Counted from the stretch's first letter, positions 55,244 to 64,000 are shown. The stretch is DNA of 64,000 bases from Hypericibacter terrae (GCF_008728855.1 NZ_CP042906.1:5795001-5859000), one strand, 5' to 3'. Notes: generated from the letters alone by a model not told the origin. Translations and numbers: made by a program.

Positions 55244-55849
55244 ATGACGCGAGCGGCCAAACCGGCGGCGCGCAAGACGCGCGCCGGGTCGGCGAAATCC
55301 AAATCCGCATCCGCCAGGGCGAAGCCGCGCCCCTCGCCGCGCCCGACGGCCGCGCGGATCGCGATCGAGACACTGGATCCAGCCTGGCGGAAAGTGGCGC
55401 CCGCTGTCGATGCGCTCGCCCGCCGGGCCGCTCTTGCCGCCCTGGCGGCGGCCCTGCCGCCAGGCCCGCGCGCCGAACTGGCCCTGGCGCTGGGCGACGA
55501 CGCCCTGCTGCAGCGTCTCAACCGGGATTACCGGGGGCGCGACAAGCCCACGAATGTGCTATCTTTTCCCTATGTTGCGTCGCCCGGGACGCCCGCACAG
55601 GGCGGACGCTTTCTCGGTGACGTGGCGGTCGCGCGCGAAACGCTGCTCGCGGAAGCGGTCGCCGAAGGCAAACCGGCAGCGCATCACCTGAGTCATTTGA
55701 TCGTGCATGGGGTCCTCCATCTCTTGGGCTACGACCACGAACATGCCGCCGAGGCGCGGCGGATGGAGGCGCTCGAACGCAGGGTGCTCGCCGGCCTCGG
55801 CATCCCCGATCCCTATCGGGTGCGGCCGGCCGCGGCCCGGCGCCGCTGA
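55244..55849 (+). CDS. ybeY: Endoribonuclease YbeY
   Basis: This 201-residue protein ends with the zinc motif HGVLHLLGYDHE (H155, H159, H165), with NRDYRGRDKPTNVLSFPYV and FLGDVAVARET before it. YbeY processes 16S rRNA 3' ends and takes part in ribosome quality control. About 35 N-terminal residues are Arg/Ala/Ser/Lys-rich and not part of the fold; an internal start is possible, but no good alternative is visible. It is in the miaB-phoH-ybeY-corC-lnt run. Confidence 0.93.
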   Translation: MTRAAKPAARKTRAGSAKSKSASARAKPRPSPRPTAARIAIETLDPAWRKVAPAVDALARRAALAALAAALPPGPRAELALALGDDALLQRLNRDYRGRDKPTNVLSFPYVASPGTPAQGGRFLGDVAVARETLLAEAVAEGKPAAHHLSHLIVHGVLHLLGYDHEHAAEARRMEALERRVLAGLGIPDPYRVRPAAARRR

Positions 55850-55864
55850 GACGGTGGTGCCCGC

Positions 55865-56791
55865 ATGAGCGATCCCGCCACCAGCGCCTCCGGCCGCGAC
55901 GCGACCGAGACCGACGAATCCTCGGGGTTCCGCGTCATCCGCAATTGGCTGCGCTGGCGCCGCCGCCACCGCAAGACCGAGACCGACCTGCGCGACGCGA
56001 TCGAGGAGCTGATCGAGGAGAGCGAGGGCGACACCGAGGCCGAGCCCGCGCATGGCGACGAGAGCAGCCTGCTGCTCAACATCCTCAAGCTGCGCGATCT
56101 CACCTGCGTCGACATCATGGTGCCGCGCGCCGACGTGATCGCGGCGCCGGCCGATATCAGTCTCGAGGATCTGGTCAAGGTGATGGTGCGCGAGGGCCAT
56201 TCGCGCCTGCCGATCTTCCGCGAGACGCTCGACGATGCGGTCGGCATGGTGCATATCCGCGACGTGCTGGCCTGCATCGCCGGCGAGCGCAAATACGACC
56301 TGATGCAGATCAAGCGCGAGGTTCTCTTCACCGCGCCCTCGATGCGGGCGCTCGATCTGCTCCTGGAGATGCGCCTCAAGCGCATCCATATGGCGCTGGT
56401 GGTCGACGAGTTCGGCGGCATCGACGGGCTGGTGACGATCGAAGACGTCGTGGAGGAGATCGTCGGCGAGATCGAGGACGAGCACGATGTCGCCGAAGGG
56501 CCGAAGCTGATCCAGCGGCCCGACGGGACCCTGATCGCCGACGCCCGCGCCACCATCGAGGAATTCGAGGCCATGGTCGGGCCCGTGCTCTCGGCGGAAG
56601 AACGCGAGGAGGATGTGGACACGCTGGCGGGGCTCGTCTTCGCGCTCGCGGGCCGCGTGCCCAGCCGTGGCGAGCTCATCACCCATCCGGCCAGCGGAAT
56701 CGCCTTCGAAGTGCTGGATGCCGATCCGCGCCGCATCAAGCGGCTCAAGATCCACAATCTGCCCAAGCCCTCCACGGATGGCAAAGAATAA
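55865..56791 (+). CDS. corC: Hemolysin/CorC family CBS-domain protein
   Basis: This 308-residue protein has a charged N terminus, LRDLTCVDIMVPRADVIAAP, two CBS domains (about 85-200, HSRLPIFRETLDDAVGMVHI; MALVVDEFGGIDGLVTIEDV) and a CorC_HlyC FAD-like domain (TLAGLVFALAGRVPSRGELI). It lacks the DUF21 membrane domain, so it is a soluble CorC/YbeX-type protein, linked to magnesium/cobalt homeostasis or, in newer work, ribosome metabolism. It lies 15 nt after ybeY and 34 nt before lnt. Confidence 0.93.
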   Translation: MSDPATSASGRDATETDESSGFRVIRNWLRWRRRHRKTETDLRDAIEELIEESEGDTEAEPAHGDESSLLLNILKLRDLTCVDIMVPRADVIAAPADISLEDLVKVMVREGHSRLPIFRETLDDAVGMVHIRDVLACIAGERKYDLMQIKREVLFTAPSMRALDLLLEMRLKRIHMALVVDEFGGIDGLVTIEDVVEEIVGEIEDEHDVAEGPKLIQRPDGTLIADARATIEEFEAMVGPVLSAEEREEDVDTLAGLVFALAGRVPSRGELITHPASGIAFEVLDADPRRIKRLKIHNLPKPSTDGKE

Positions 56792-56825
56792 GGCGGCCGC
56801 TCGGGCGGTCGGACGAATCCCCTCC

Positions 56826-58409
56826 ATGACCGACGACAAGGACGCGCCGCCCTGGCCGATGCTGGGCCGTCTCGACGCGCGACTGGCGGCCCTGACGGGG
56901 TGGCGCCGTTATCTGCTCCTGACCGTCCTGGGCGCCCTGGGGGCGCTTGCCCTGCCGCCGGTGCATATCGTGCCCGCCTTCTGTCTCGGGCTCTGGGCCA
57001 TCGTCTGGGGAATCGAGCGCGCGCCGTCGAGCCGTGCGGCCTTCGCAACCGGATGGTGGGTCGCGTTCGGCTATTTCCTCGCCGGCCTCTATTGGGTCGC
57101 GAGCGCGTTTCTGGTCGATCCGGTGAAGTTCGGCTGGATGATTCCCTTCATCCTCGGCGGCCTGTCCGCCCTGATGGCGTTCTTCGTCGGCGCCTCGGCC
57201 GCCGCGGTGCGCTGGCTGAAGCTGAAGGGCGTGGCCGGCGTCCTGGCGCTGGCCGTCGCCTGGCTCTTCTTCGAATGGGTGCGGAGCTGGCTGTTCTCAG
57301 GGTTTCCATGGAACCTCGCCGGCTATGTCTGGGCCTTCTCCGACGGCATGAACCAGTTCGCCGCGCTGGCCGGAATCTGGGGCCTCTCCCTTGTGACAAT
57401 TGTTGGGCTGGGCCTGCCGGCGCTACTCGCGCGTCCCGCGAAAAACCCCCGGACTGTGGTCCTAGCCGTGGCATCGGGACTTACCTTGTTGGCGGCGATC
57501 TGGATCGGCGGCGCGATCCGGCTGTCGCTGGCGCCGCCGCCGGCGAGCGATGGGCTGCATCTGCGAATCGTCCAGGCGGACATCCCGCAGACGCTAAAAA
57601 ACGACAGCGATGCTGCCTACCGGAATGTACTACGACAAGTTGAGATGACGCGGGGGACACCCGGCGGCGAGGCGGCGCGCCTCGTGCTGTGGCCCGAAGC
57701 GGCGGTGCCGTTCCTGATCGATCGGGAGCCCGAGTTACGCACAGCATTAGCTGGCGTCGTACCACCCGGGGGTTATCTCTTCACCGGCTCGCCGCGCGGC
57801 GAACCTCAAACTGGTCCGCTCGATCAAGTCTGGAACAGCCTCGTGGTGCTCGACGAGCACGCCACGATTCGCGCGACATTCGACAAGTTCCATCTCGTAC
57901 CGCTCGGCGAGTATGTGCCGCTGCGCCGGTTGTTTCCCTTTATTTCCAAGGTGACGCCCGGTGGCATGGACTTCACGGCCGGTGCCGGTCCCACAACGAT
58001 TCATTTGCCTGGGATCCCGGCCGTCGGGCCGGTGATCTGCTATGAGGTGATTTTCCCCCACGCCATTGTGAATGAGGCCGACAGACCTGATTGGATCGTC
58101 AACCTCACCAATGACGGCTGGTTCGGAATCACCAGCGGGCCCTACCAGCATTTCGCGAGCGCGCGCCTGCGCGCCGTCGAGGAAGGACTGCCGCTGGTGC
58201 GCGCGGCCAATACCGGCATCTCCGGCATTGTCGATTCTTACGGCCGCGTCATCAAGGAACTGGGCCTCGGCGAAGCCGGAGTCCTCGACGGCATCCTGCC
58301 ACAGCCATTAACTCCTACAGCTTATGCGCGCGGGGGCGACTGGAATGTCCTCGCTTTGGGGTTGATCGCCGCTCTCCTCGCACTAGTTTGTCATAAGCGT
58401 AAAACCTGA
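56826..58409 (+). CDS. lnt: Apolipoprotein N-acyltransferase
   Basis: This 527-residue inner-membrane protein has about seven N-terminal and one C-terminal membrane helices around a nitrilase domain. The catalytic triad is E291 (LWPEAAVPF), K354 (FDKFHLVPLGEY) and C405 (VICYEVIFPHA). It adds the third acyl chain to lipoproteins. From about 57.58 kb onward codons become visibly richer in A/T third positions (CTA, GTA, TTA, AAA) than in flanking genes, which suggests a recombined or transferred 3' part. The frame extends upstream into corC; ATG 56826 is used. Confidence 0.94.
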   Translation: MTDDKDAPPWPMLGRLDARLAALTGWRRYLLLTVLGALGALALPPVHIVPAFCLGLWAIVWGIERAPSSRAAFATGWWVAFGYFLAGLYWVASAFLVDPVKFGWMIPFILGGLSALMAFFVGASAAAVRWLKLKGVAGVLALAVAWLFFEWVRSWLFSGFPWNLAGYVWAFSDGMNQFAALAGIWGLSLVTIVGLGLPALLARPAKNPRTVVLAVASGLTLLAAIWIGGAIRLSLAPPPASDGLHLRIVQADIPQTLKNDSDAAYRNVLRQVEMTRGTPGGEAARLVLWPEAAVPFLIDREPELRTALAGVVPPGGYLFTGSPRGEPQTGPLDQVWNSLVVLDEHATIRATFDKFHLVPLGEYVPLRRLFPFISKVTPGGMDFTAGAGPTTIHLPGIPAVGPVICYEVIFPHAIVNEADRPDWIVNLTNDGWFGITSGPYQHFASARLRAVEEGLPLVRAANTGISGIVDSYGRVIKELGLGEAGVLDGILPQPLTPTAYARGGDWNVLALGLIAALLALVCHKRKT

Positions 58410-58488
58410 CCGCTCCGTCATTGTGGCAGGTCTTACCTTTATGCGGTTGCCGCTCCCGATCGCAGCGGGGCATTGAGCGCTTCGCGTG

Positions 58489-58518
58489 TTGACTGCATAA
58501 GGGCGTATGACCTACTAG
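58489..58518 (+). promoter_or_regulatory. Candidate promoter of the XRE-family gene
   Basis: TTGACT (58489-58494), 18-bp spacer, TACTAG (58513-58518), about 59 nt before the start codon. The gap between lnt and the regulator is AT-richer than its flanks. AAAGGA lies about 8 nt before ATG 58577. Confidence 0.5.
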
Positions 58519-58576
58519 AGAGTGTGGACCGAGGTCCTAGGTGACGGACGGTCGAACCTTGAAAGGATGAACTCGT

Positions 58577-59044
58577 ATGCCCCGCGGCCGGAAATCCTCC
58601 GGAAGGATGGCTAGTCAAGGCTTCCCCAATCCCATCGACGTTCATGTCGGCGCGCGTATTCGGCAACGCCGTACGCTGCTCGGCATGAGTCAGGAAAAGC
58701 TCGGTGAAGCGATCGGTCTGACCTTCCAGCAGGTCCAGAAATACGAACGCGGCGCGAACCGCGTCGGCTCGAGCCGGTTGTTCGATCTGGCCCGCGTACT
58801 CGACGTGCCGGTCAGCTATTTCTTCGAGGACATGTCGGCCGGCACGGCGTCGAAATCGCCGTCGCGTCTGCGTGGCCTGGCGGAGCCGAAGCCCGAGCCC
58901 TTCGAGCCCGATCCGCTGGCGAAACGCGAAACCCTGGAGCTGGTCCGCGCTTACTACCGCATTGCCGATCCGGCGGTGCGCAAGCGCGTGTTCGAGCTGA
59001 CCAAGGCCCTGGGCCGAACGGTCCGCAAGCGCCGGGCTTCCTGA
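58577..59044 (+). CDS. XRE-family transcriptional regulator
   Basis: This 155-residue protein has a helix-turn-helix at about residues 22-80 (VGARIRQRRTLLGMSQEKLG, LTFQQVQKYERGANRVGSSR, LFDLARVLDVPVSYFFED), followed by a linker and a C-terminal helical segment LELVRAYYRIADPAVRKRVF that probably dimerises. The lnt-XRE-metK order is conserved in alphaproteobacteria, suggesting the regulator controls metK or nearby genes. ATG 58577 has GAAAGGA about 8 nt upstream. An alternative ATG lies ten codons downstream. Confidence 0.93.
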   Translation: MPRGRKSSGRMASQGFPNPIDVHVGARIRQRRTLLGMSQEKLGEAIGLTFQQVQKYERGANRVGSSRLFDLARVLDVPVSYFFEDMSAGTASKSPSRLRGLAEPKPEPFEPDPLAKRETLELVRAYYRIADPAVRKRVFELTKALGRTVRKRRAS

Positions 59045-59440
59045 TCCGCTCTCCCGCCTGACCGCTTCAGTCCGCGACCTCGCCTCGCCCCATGCCGGGG
59101 GCGGGGACAAATGGTCGCGGCTGACTTTCGTGGGCGCGATGGGGTCGCCGCGGCTGGCGGTCGCGCCGAGGCTTCGGCATCCGGGGGCCGTTTTGCGCGG
59201 ATTCGGATGCGCCCGGCGCCTGCCGGGCCGCGTCGCTTCGCGCTGTCGGCCGGCCACCGGGCTTAAGCTCCTCTTATGACGATCGCCGGTCAATTTGGCT
59301 TGACCGGTCCGCGGCGCTTGAAACATCATCCGGCGCCCGAATCCGGGGGTCTGTCCAGAGTCGGCGGCTGGCAGCGACGCGGACCCGACGTCCGCGCCTT
59401 ATCGATCATTCATGCGCCACTGTCCTTATGAGGAGCGCCC
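59045..59440. other. Intergenic region XRE regulator to metK
   Basis: This 396-base gap holds no ORF I accept. It contains a perfect 8-bp hairpin at 59286-59307 and a Shine-Dalgarno GAGGAG just before GTG 59441. I looked for a known SAM riboswitch and did not recognise one, but this leader is long enough for an unrecognised structure. Confidence 0.4.
59286..59307 (+). other. Hairpin in the metK leader
   Basis: CCGGTCAA (59286-59293) and TTGACCGG (59300-59307) are perfect inverted repeats around TTTGGC. It lies 134 nt before the metK start. It could be an operator for the upstream XRE regulator or an RNA element. No T-run follows. Confidence 0.45.
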
Positions 59441-60610
59441 GTGTCCAAGGGGTCCTATCTCTTTACCAGCGAATCCGTGGCCGAAGGCCATCCGGACAAG
59501 GTCTGCGACCGCATCTCCGATGCGATCGTCGATACCTTCCTGACGGCGGAGCCCCAGGCGCGCGTCGCGGTCGAGACGCTGTGCACCACCAATCGCGTGG
59601 TGCTCGCGGGCGAAACCCGCGGTCCCGCCTCGATCACGCCGAAGCTGATGGAAGACGTGGCGCGTCAGGCCATTCGCGATATCGGCTATGAGCAGGAGGG
59701 CTTCCACTGGAAGCATGCGAAGGTCGAGGTGCTGGTTCACGGCCAGTCCGCCGACATCGCCCAGGGCGTCGACGCGCTCGGCAACAAGGACGAGGGGGCC
59801 GGCGACCAGGGCATCATGTTCGGCTTCGCCTGCAACGAGACCGAGCATCTGATGCCGGCGCCGATCTTCTACGCGCACAATATCCTTCGCTCGCTGGCCG
59901 AGGCGCGCCATTCCGGCGCCGAGCCCGGCCTCGGTCCCGATGCCAAGAGCCAGGTCACGCTGCTCTATGAGAACGGCAAGCCGGTGCGCGCCACGTCGGT
60001 GGTGGTGTCGACGCAGCATTCCGAGCGGCTGTCCCAGGACCATGTGCGCGAGATCGTGCGCCCGCATGTCCTCAACGTCCTGCCCAAGGGCTGGATGTGT
60101 CCTGAGGCCGAATTCTATGTGAACCCCACCGGCCGTTTCGTCATCGGCGGCCCGGACGGCGATGCCGGCCTCACCGGCCGCAAGATCATCGTCGACACAT
60201 ACGGCGGGGCGGCCCCGCATGGCGGCGGCGCCTTCTCCGGCAAGGACCCGACCAAGGTCGACCGGTCGGCGGCCTATGCCGCGCGCTACCTGGCGAAGAA
60301 TGTCGTGGCGGCGGGCCTCGCCGAGCGCTGCACCATCCAGATCTCCTACGCGATCGGCGTCTCCAAGCCGCTCTCCTTCTATGTGAATACGCACGGCACC
60401 GGCCGGGTGGAAGAGGACAAGCTGGCGAGGCTGCTGCCGGAGCTGGTGGATCTGCGTCCGCGAGCGATCCGCGAGCATCTGGGGCTCAACCGTCCGATCT
60501 ATGCGCGCACCGCGGCCTATGGCCATTTCGGCCGCGCACCCGATCCCGATGGCGGCTTCTCCTGGGAACGCCTCGATCTGGTGCCGGCCCTCAAGCGCGA
60601 GCTGCACTAG
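59441..60610 (+). CDS. metK: S-adenosylmethionine synthetase
   Basis: This 389-residue enzyme makes SAM from ATP and methionine. [20 protein letters not shown] carries the ATP-binding [26 protein letters not shown] and [20 protein letters not shown] are the other signatures, and length is standard. GTG 59441 is the start, with GAGGAG seven bases upstream. It is followed by trmB 5 nt later. Besides general methylation, SAM feeds the radical-SAM enzyme MiaB and TrmB encoded nearby. Confidence 0.97.
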   Translation: MSKGSYLFTSESVAEGHPDKVCDRISDAIVDTFLTAEPQARVAVETLCTTNRVVLAGETRGPASITPKLMEDVARQAIRDIGYEQEGFHWKHAKVEVLVHGQSADIAQGVDALGNKDEGAGDQGIMFGFACNETEHLMPAPIFYAHNILRSLAEARHSGAEPGLGPDAKSQVTLLYENGKPVRATSVVVSTQHSERLSQDHVREIVRPHVLNVLPKGWMCPEAEFYVNPTGRFVIGGPDGDAGLTGRKIIVDTYGGAAPHGGGAFSGKDPTKVDRSAAYAARYLAKNVVAAGLAERCTIQISYAIGVSKPLSFYVNTHGTGRVEEDKLARLLPELVDLRPRAIREHLGLNRPIYARTAAYGHFGRAPDPDGGFSWERLDLVPALKRELH

Positions 60611-60615
60611 GCGCC

Positions 60616-61362
60616 ATGCCGAGACGCCCGGCCGCAAAGGCCGGCGACGGCCGCGAGGATCGGACTGCCGGACAGGACGGGACCGGCGAGCGGCTCCATT
60701 TCCATGGCCGCCGCAGGGGCCGCAAGCTGCGGCTGGGTCAGCAGCGGCTCATGCAGGAAACCCTGCCGGGCCTGAGGATCGAGCTGCCGCCGGCCGGCGC
60801 CCGTCTCGATCCCGAGGCGTTGTTCGGACCGGGCCGCGAACTCTGGCTCGAGGTCGGCTTCGGCTCCGGCGAGCATCTCGCCTGGCAGGCCGAGAACAAC
60901 CCGGATGTCTCGATCATCGGCTGCGAGGTCTTCGAGAACGGCATCGCCCGGGCGGTGGGTCATGCGGTCGAGCGCGGCCTTCGCAATCTGCGTTTCTTTC
61001 CCGACGATGCCCGGATGCTGATGGACTGCCTGCCCGACGCCTCGCTGAGCCGGGTGTTCATCCTGTTTCCGGATCCCTGGCCCAAGACGCGCCATGCCGA
61101 GCGCCGCTTCGTCGGCCGGCCCAATCTCGACCGGCTGGCGCGGCTGATGCGGCCCGGCGGGGAATTGCGGATGGCCAGCGACGATCCCAGCCAGATCCGC
61201 TGGATGCTGGCAGAGACCATCGATCATCCGGCCTTCCTCTGGCTCGCGGCCGGTCCGGAGGATTGGCGCCGGCGTCCGGCCGACTGGCCGGGCACGCGCT
61301 ACGAGGCCAAGGCCTTGTGCGAAGGACGTAAACCCGCCTATTTCCGCTTCCGGCGGCGCTGA
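60616..61362 (+). CDS. trmB: tRNA (guanine-N7-)-methyltransferase
   Basis: This 248-residue methyltransferase makes m7G46 in tRNA. The SAM-binding LWLEVGFGSGEHLAWQAE (GFGSGEH at 81-87) and FPDPWPKTRHAERRFVGRPN (about 151-170) are diagnostic. About 40 N-terminal residues are basic and not conserved. It sits 5 nt downstream of metK, whose product is its cosubstrate source, so the two are co-transcribed. Confidence 0.96.
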   Translation: MPRRPAAKAGDGREDRTAGQDGTGERLHFHGRRRGRKLRLGQQRLMQETLPGLRIELPPAGARLDPEALFGPGRELWLEVGFGSGEHLAWQAENNPDVSIIGCEVFENGIARAVGHAVERGLRNLRFFPDDARMLMDCLPDASLSRVFILFPDPWPKTRHAERRFVGRPNLDRLARLMRPGGELRMASDDPSQIRWMLAETIDHPAFLWLAAGPEDWRRRPADWPGTRYEAKALCEGRKPAYFRFRRR

Positions 61363-61470
61363 ACCGGGGAATCCGGAAGAAATATTTTTTTGCGCTCGGG
61401 CGTTATGCCGCGTGCCCCCGAGGGCGCTGCGGAAACTCGCCAAACCCGCGAAAAACCGGCAAAAAGTCTC

Positions 61471-61498
61471 TTGCGCGGGGAAAGAAAGCCACTATATT
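61471..61498 (+). promoter_or_regulatory. Candidate promoter of the rimP-nusA operon
   Basis: TTGCGC (61471-61476), 16-bp spacer, TATATT (61493-61498). The predicted transcript start near 61505 leaves a leader of about 120 nt before rimP that contains an intrinsic terminator. Confidence 0.6.
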
Positions 61499-61533
61499 CC
61501 CGGCCATCATTGTTCCGAACATACGGGACCAAG

Positions 61534-61564
61534 AAAAAAGGTGGGCCGAATGCCCGCCTTTTTT
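61534..61564 (+). terminator. Attenuator-like intrinsic terminator in the rimP leader
   Basis: AAAAAA then GGTGGGC (61540-61546) pairs with GCCCGCC (61552-61558) and TTTTTT, loop CGAAT; with the A/T runs the stem is 13 bp. It lies downstream of the candidate promoter and 60 nt before rimP. An upstream hairpin, GTTCCG (61512-61517) with CGGGAC (61524-61529), could be part of a two-state switch. It may equally end trmB transcription. Confidence 0.8.
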
Positions 61565-61624
61565 GTTACCCGCGGTTTGGGCGCGTTTTGACGTGACCCA
61601 AACCCTTTGACAATTGAGCCCTGA

Positions 61625-62119
61625 ATGGTCGAGACGCGCCAGATCGAGCAGATGATCGAGCCTTCGCTTGCCGCGATGGGCTATGAGATCGTCCGCGTCC
61701 ATATCTCGGGCGGGCATCGGCCGATCCTGCAGATCATGATCGAGCGGATCGATGGCCGCGAGATCACGGTCGATGACTGCGCCGACTCCAGCCGCGCCAT
61801 CTCGGCCTTGCTGGATGTCGAAGATCCGCTGCCCTCGGCCTACGAACTCGAGGTCAGCTCGCCCGGAATCGACCGGCCGCTGACCCGGCCCAAGGATTTC
61901 GAACGGTTCGCCGGCCATCTGGCGAAGATCGAAACGCGCCGGCCGATCGAAGGGCGCAAGCGCTTCCAGGGACGCCTCGTCGGCCGCGCCGGCGAGGAGG
62001 TCGTGGTGGCGCTGGAAGAAGGCGGGGAGGCCCACCTGCCGATGACTGAGATAGCCAAAGCCAAACTGGTGCTGACCGACGAACTGATCGCGGCAGCCGC
62101 AAACAACGCGAATCGTTAG
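61625..62119 (+). CDS. rimP: Ribosome maturation factor RimP
   Basis: This 164-residue protein helps assemble the 30S subunit. MVETRQIEQMIEPSLAAMGY, LQIMIERIDGREITVDDCAD and ELEVSSPGIDRPLTRPKDFE identify RimP's N-terminal domain, and LEEGGEAHLPMTEIAKAKLV its C-terminal SH3-like domain. It starts the rimP-nusA-ylxR operon (infB expected next, outside the window). Confidence 0.96.
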   Translation: MVETRQIEQMIEPSLAAMGYEIVRVHISGGHRPILQIMIERIDGREITVDDCADSSRAISALLDVEDPLPSAYELEVSSPGIDRPLTRPKDFERFAGHLAKIETRRPIEGRKRFQGRLVGRAGEEVVVALEEGGEAHLPMTEIAKAKLVLTDELIAAAANNANR

Positions 62120-62133
62120 ATCCCGAGGTCGAC

Positions 62134-63666
62134 ATGGAACCCACAATTGCCATTCCCAGGCTCGAGCTTCTGCAGGTGGCGGAAGCCGTCGCGCGCGAAA
62201 AGGGCATCGAGCGCGATGAAGTGCTGGAAGCGATGGAGCAGGCGATTCAGAAGGCCGGCCGCTCCAAATACGGGCATGAGCACGACATCCGCGCTCTGAT
62301 CGACCGCAAGAGCGGCGAGATCCGCCTGATGCGCTTCCGCGAGATCGCCGATCCGGTGGTCAATGAGGCGACGCAGATCCCGCTCGCCGACGCGCTGCGC
62401 TCCCATCCCGACAAGAAGCTCGGCGATTTCCTGATCGAGGAACTGCCGCCGATCGATTTCGGCCGCATCGCCGCCCAGACCGCGAAGCAGGTGATCGTGC
62501 AGAAGGTGCGCGAAGCCGAGCGCAAGCGCCAGTTCGAGGAGTTCAAGAACCGCAAGGGCGAGATCGTCAACGGTCTGGTCAAGCGCGTCGAGTTCGGCAA
62601 CGTGACGGTCGATCTGTCCCGGGCCGAGGCGCTGCTGCGCCGCGACGAGCTGTTGCCGCGCGAGGCCTTCCGCGTCGGCGATCGCGTCCGCGCGCTGGTG
62701 CTGGATGTGCGCGAGGAGCCGCGCGGGCCCCAGATCTTCCTGTCGCGCACCCATCCGACCTTCATGGCCAAGCTGTTCGCCCAGGAAGTGCCGGAAATCT
62801 ACGACAACATCATCGAGATCAAGGCCGTGGCCCGCGATCCCGGAAGCCGCGCCAAGATCGCCGTCATCTCGAACGACAGCTCGATCGATCCGGTCGGTGC
62901 CTGCGTCGGTATGCGCGGCAGCCGCGTCCAGGCGGTGGTCGGCGAGCTCCAGGGCGAGAAGATCGACATCATTCCCTGGTCGCAGGATCCGGCGACCTTC
63001 GTGGTGAACGCGCTGGCCCCGGCCGAGGTCGCGAAGGTGGTGCTGGACGAGGAGACCCATCGCATCGAGGTGGTGGTTCCCGACGACCAGCTGTCGCTCG
63101 CGATCGGCCGTCGCGGCCAGAACGTGCGTCTCGCCTCGCAGCTCACCGGCTGGGATATCGACATCCTGACCGAGGCCGAGGAATCCGAGCGCCGCAGCGA
63201 AGAGTTCCGCTCGCGCTCGCAGATGTTCATCGATTCGCTCGATGTCGACGACGTGATCGCGCATCTGCTGGTGACCGAAGGCTTCACCACGGTCGAGGAC
63301 GTCGCTTTCATCCCGGTCGAGGATCTGGCCGCGATCGAGGGTTTCGACGAGGAAGTGGCCGAGGAGCTGCGCCAGCGGGCGCAGGCCTGGCTCGAGCAGC
63401 AGAACGAGAAGCTCAGCCTGCGCCGGCGCGAGCTCGGCGTCGCCGAGGATCTGGCCGCGGTCGAGGGCCTGACCCCCGGCATGCTGGTCACGCTCGGCGA
63501 GGCCGGCGTCAAGACGCTCGACGATCTGGCCGATCTCGCGACCGACGAGCTGGTCGACAAGAAGGACGGCATTCTGCGCGGCCATGATCTGAGCCGGGCC
63601 GATGCCGAGGCCATGATCATGGCGGCGCGCGCCCATTGGTTCGAAGGCGACCAGGCCAAGGCCTGA
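62134..63666 (+). CDS. nusA: Transcription termination/antitermination factor NusA
   Basis: This 510-residue RNA-polymerase-binding protein has the NusA N-terminal domain ([20 protein letters not shown]), an S1 domain (about 137-200), KH domains ([40 protein letters not shown] and [20 protein letters not shown]) and two C-terminal acidic helix-hairpin-helix repeats ([39 protein letters not shown]). It lies 14 nt after rimP. It may act on the terminator in its own leader. Confidence 0.97.
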   Translation: MEPTIAIPRLELLQVAEAVAREKGIERDEVLEAMEQAIQKAGRSKYGHEHDIRALIDRKSGEIRLMRFREIADPVVNEATQIPLADALRSHPDKKLGDFLIEELPPIDFGRIAAQTAKQVIVQKVREAERKRQFEEFKNRKGEIVNGLVKRVEFGNVTVDLSRAEALLRRDELLPREAFRVGDRVRALVLDVREEPRGPQIFLSRTHPTFMAKLFAQEVPEIYDNIIEIKAVARDPGSRAKIAVISNDSSIDPVGACVGMRGSRVQAVVGELQGEKIDIIPWSQDPATFVVNALAPAEVAKVVLDEETHRIEVVVPDDQLSLAIGRRGQNVRLASQLTGWDIDILTEAEESERRSEEFRSRSQMFIDSLDVDDVIAHLLVTEGFTTVEDVAFIPVEDLAAIEGFDEEVAEELRQRAQAWLEQQNEKLSLRRRELGVAEDLAAVEGLTPGMLVTLGEAGVKTLDDLADLATDELVDKKDGILRGHDLSRADAEAMIMAARAHWFEGDQAKA

Positions 63667-63722
63667 GCCGAGAGCGGAACGCAAGGAACGGCGACGAGAA
63701 CGAGGACGGCGGAATCGAACGA

Positions 63723-64000
63723 ATGCAGGGTAGGATGGGTATGACGGCCAAGGTTGCAGCCGATGATCCGAACCGGGGGGCGATGAGCCCGACCGGCGAG
63801 GGCGCGGCCGTGGACGAGGCCGATCTGGTGGCGGCGGACGAGCCGGCCGCCGATGGCCCGCTGCGCCGCTGCATCGCCACGCGCGAGATCAGGCCCAAGG
63901 AAGAGCTGCTGCGTTTCGTGGCCGGTCCCGACAAGGATGTGGTGCCCGACCTCGCCGGCAAGTTGCCGGGCCGGGGACTTTGGGTTTCGGCCGATCGGGC
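63723..64000 (+). CDS. ylxR: YlxR (DUF448) family RNA-binding protein, partial
   Basis: The plus-strand frame runs off the right edge. After a variable acidic N terminus (about 46 residues) it shows [20 protein letters not shown] and [17 protein letters not shown], the YlxR core with its R-x-C-x-x-T-R motif. YlxR proteins sit between nusA and infB and bind RNA or influence RNase P and transcription. Starts at 63723, 63735 and 63741 are all possible; AGGG and TAGGA precede the later two. In alphaproteobacteria this gene is often fused to an L7Ae-like domain, which would lie beyond the edge. Confidence 0.9.
   Translation, partial: MQGRMGMTAKVAADDPNRGAMSPTGEGAAVDEADLVAADEPAADGPLRRCIATREIRPKEELLRFVAGPDKDVVPDLAGKLPGRGLWVSADR

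Noticed and set aside
59045-59440. SAM riboswitch (SAM-II or SAM/SAH type) upstream of metK
   Set aside because: I could not find the conserved pseudoknot sequences; only an 8-bp hairpin is clear, so it is reported as an unknown element, not a riboswitch.

Overview
This window is chromosomal DNA of a GC-rich alphaproteobacterium, most likely Rhodospirillales or a close relative. The inference rests on uniformly high-GC coding sequence, frequent GTG/TTG starts, and gene blocks typical of that class: hemC-hemD-mitofilin-hemY, tsaB-rimI-mucR-fur, olsB-plsC-miaB-phoH-ybeY-corC-lnt-XRE-metK-trmB and rimP-nusA-ylxR. I recognise about 55 genes plus one tRNA-Thr(CGU). No CRISPR array, prophage or insertion sequence was seen. 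The species is not identified.

Layout. 1-5.3 kb: 5' part of acs (minus), a chemoreceptor, and a minus-strand run yciI/EVE/GNAT/Rieske. 5.5-14.5 kb: an orphan PAS histidine kinase, gpsA-tsaD (minus), and the divergent heme operon hemC-hemD-hemY, where hemD is fused in frame to a membrane-anchored mitofilin/Mic60-like domain. 14.6-18.4 kb: glsB/ymgE-like gene, Tat-exported PhoD, tRNA-Thr, acyltransferase-3. 18.5-22.3 kb: Sel1 protein, then an ECF sigma/anti-sigma/secreted subtilase cassette. 22.3-26.6 kb: RND efflux permease and adaptor. 26.7-37.6 kb: a long minus-strand cluster (PotA/F/B/C-type ABC importer, isochorismatase-like hydrolase, GST, DMGDH/sarcosine-dehydrogenase-type flavoprotein, choline-kinase-like kinase, DUF924) with a divergent LuxR regulator. 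It looks like an uptake and catabolic system for an amine whose substrate I cannot name.

37.6-47.4 kb: BI-1 family protein, trpS, DUF2333, TauE/TIGR02186/Usp, a HAD phosphatase, two tandem paralogous class III nucleotide cyclases, and nfu. 47.7-64 kb: a VanX-type dipeptidase, then the long plus-strand core block for t6A synthesis (tsaB), ribosome and tRNA modification, iron regulation (fur), lipid acylation (olsB/plsC/lnt), RNA and membrane maintenance (phoH, ybeY, corC), SAM synthesis (metK), and the rimP-nusA-ylxR transcription/translation operon. That operon is preceded by a promoter and a strong intrinsic terminator, suggesting attenuation.

Several intergenic gaps hold palindromic repeats. 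At least four elements (7.4, 26.7, 40.9, 47.6 kb) look like variants of one GTCATCCCCGC/GTCATTGCCGG family. A perfect 36-bp inverted repeat lies inside the ABC-transporter operon.
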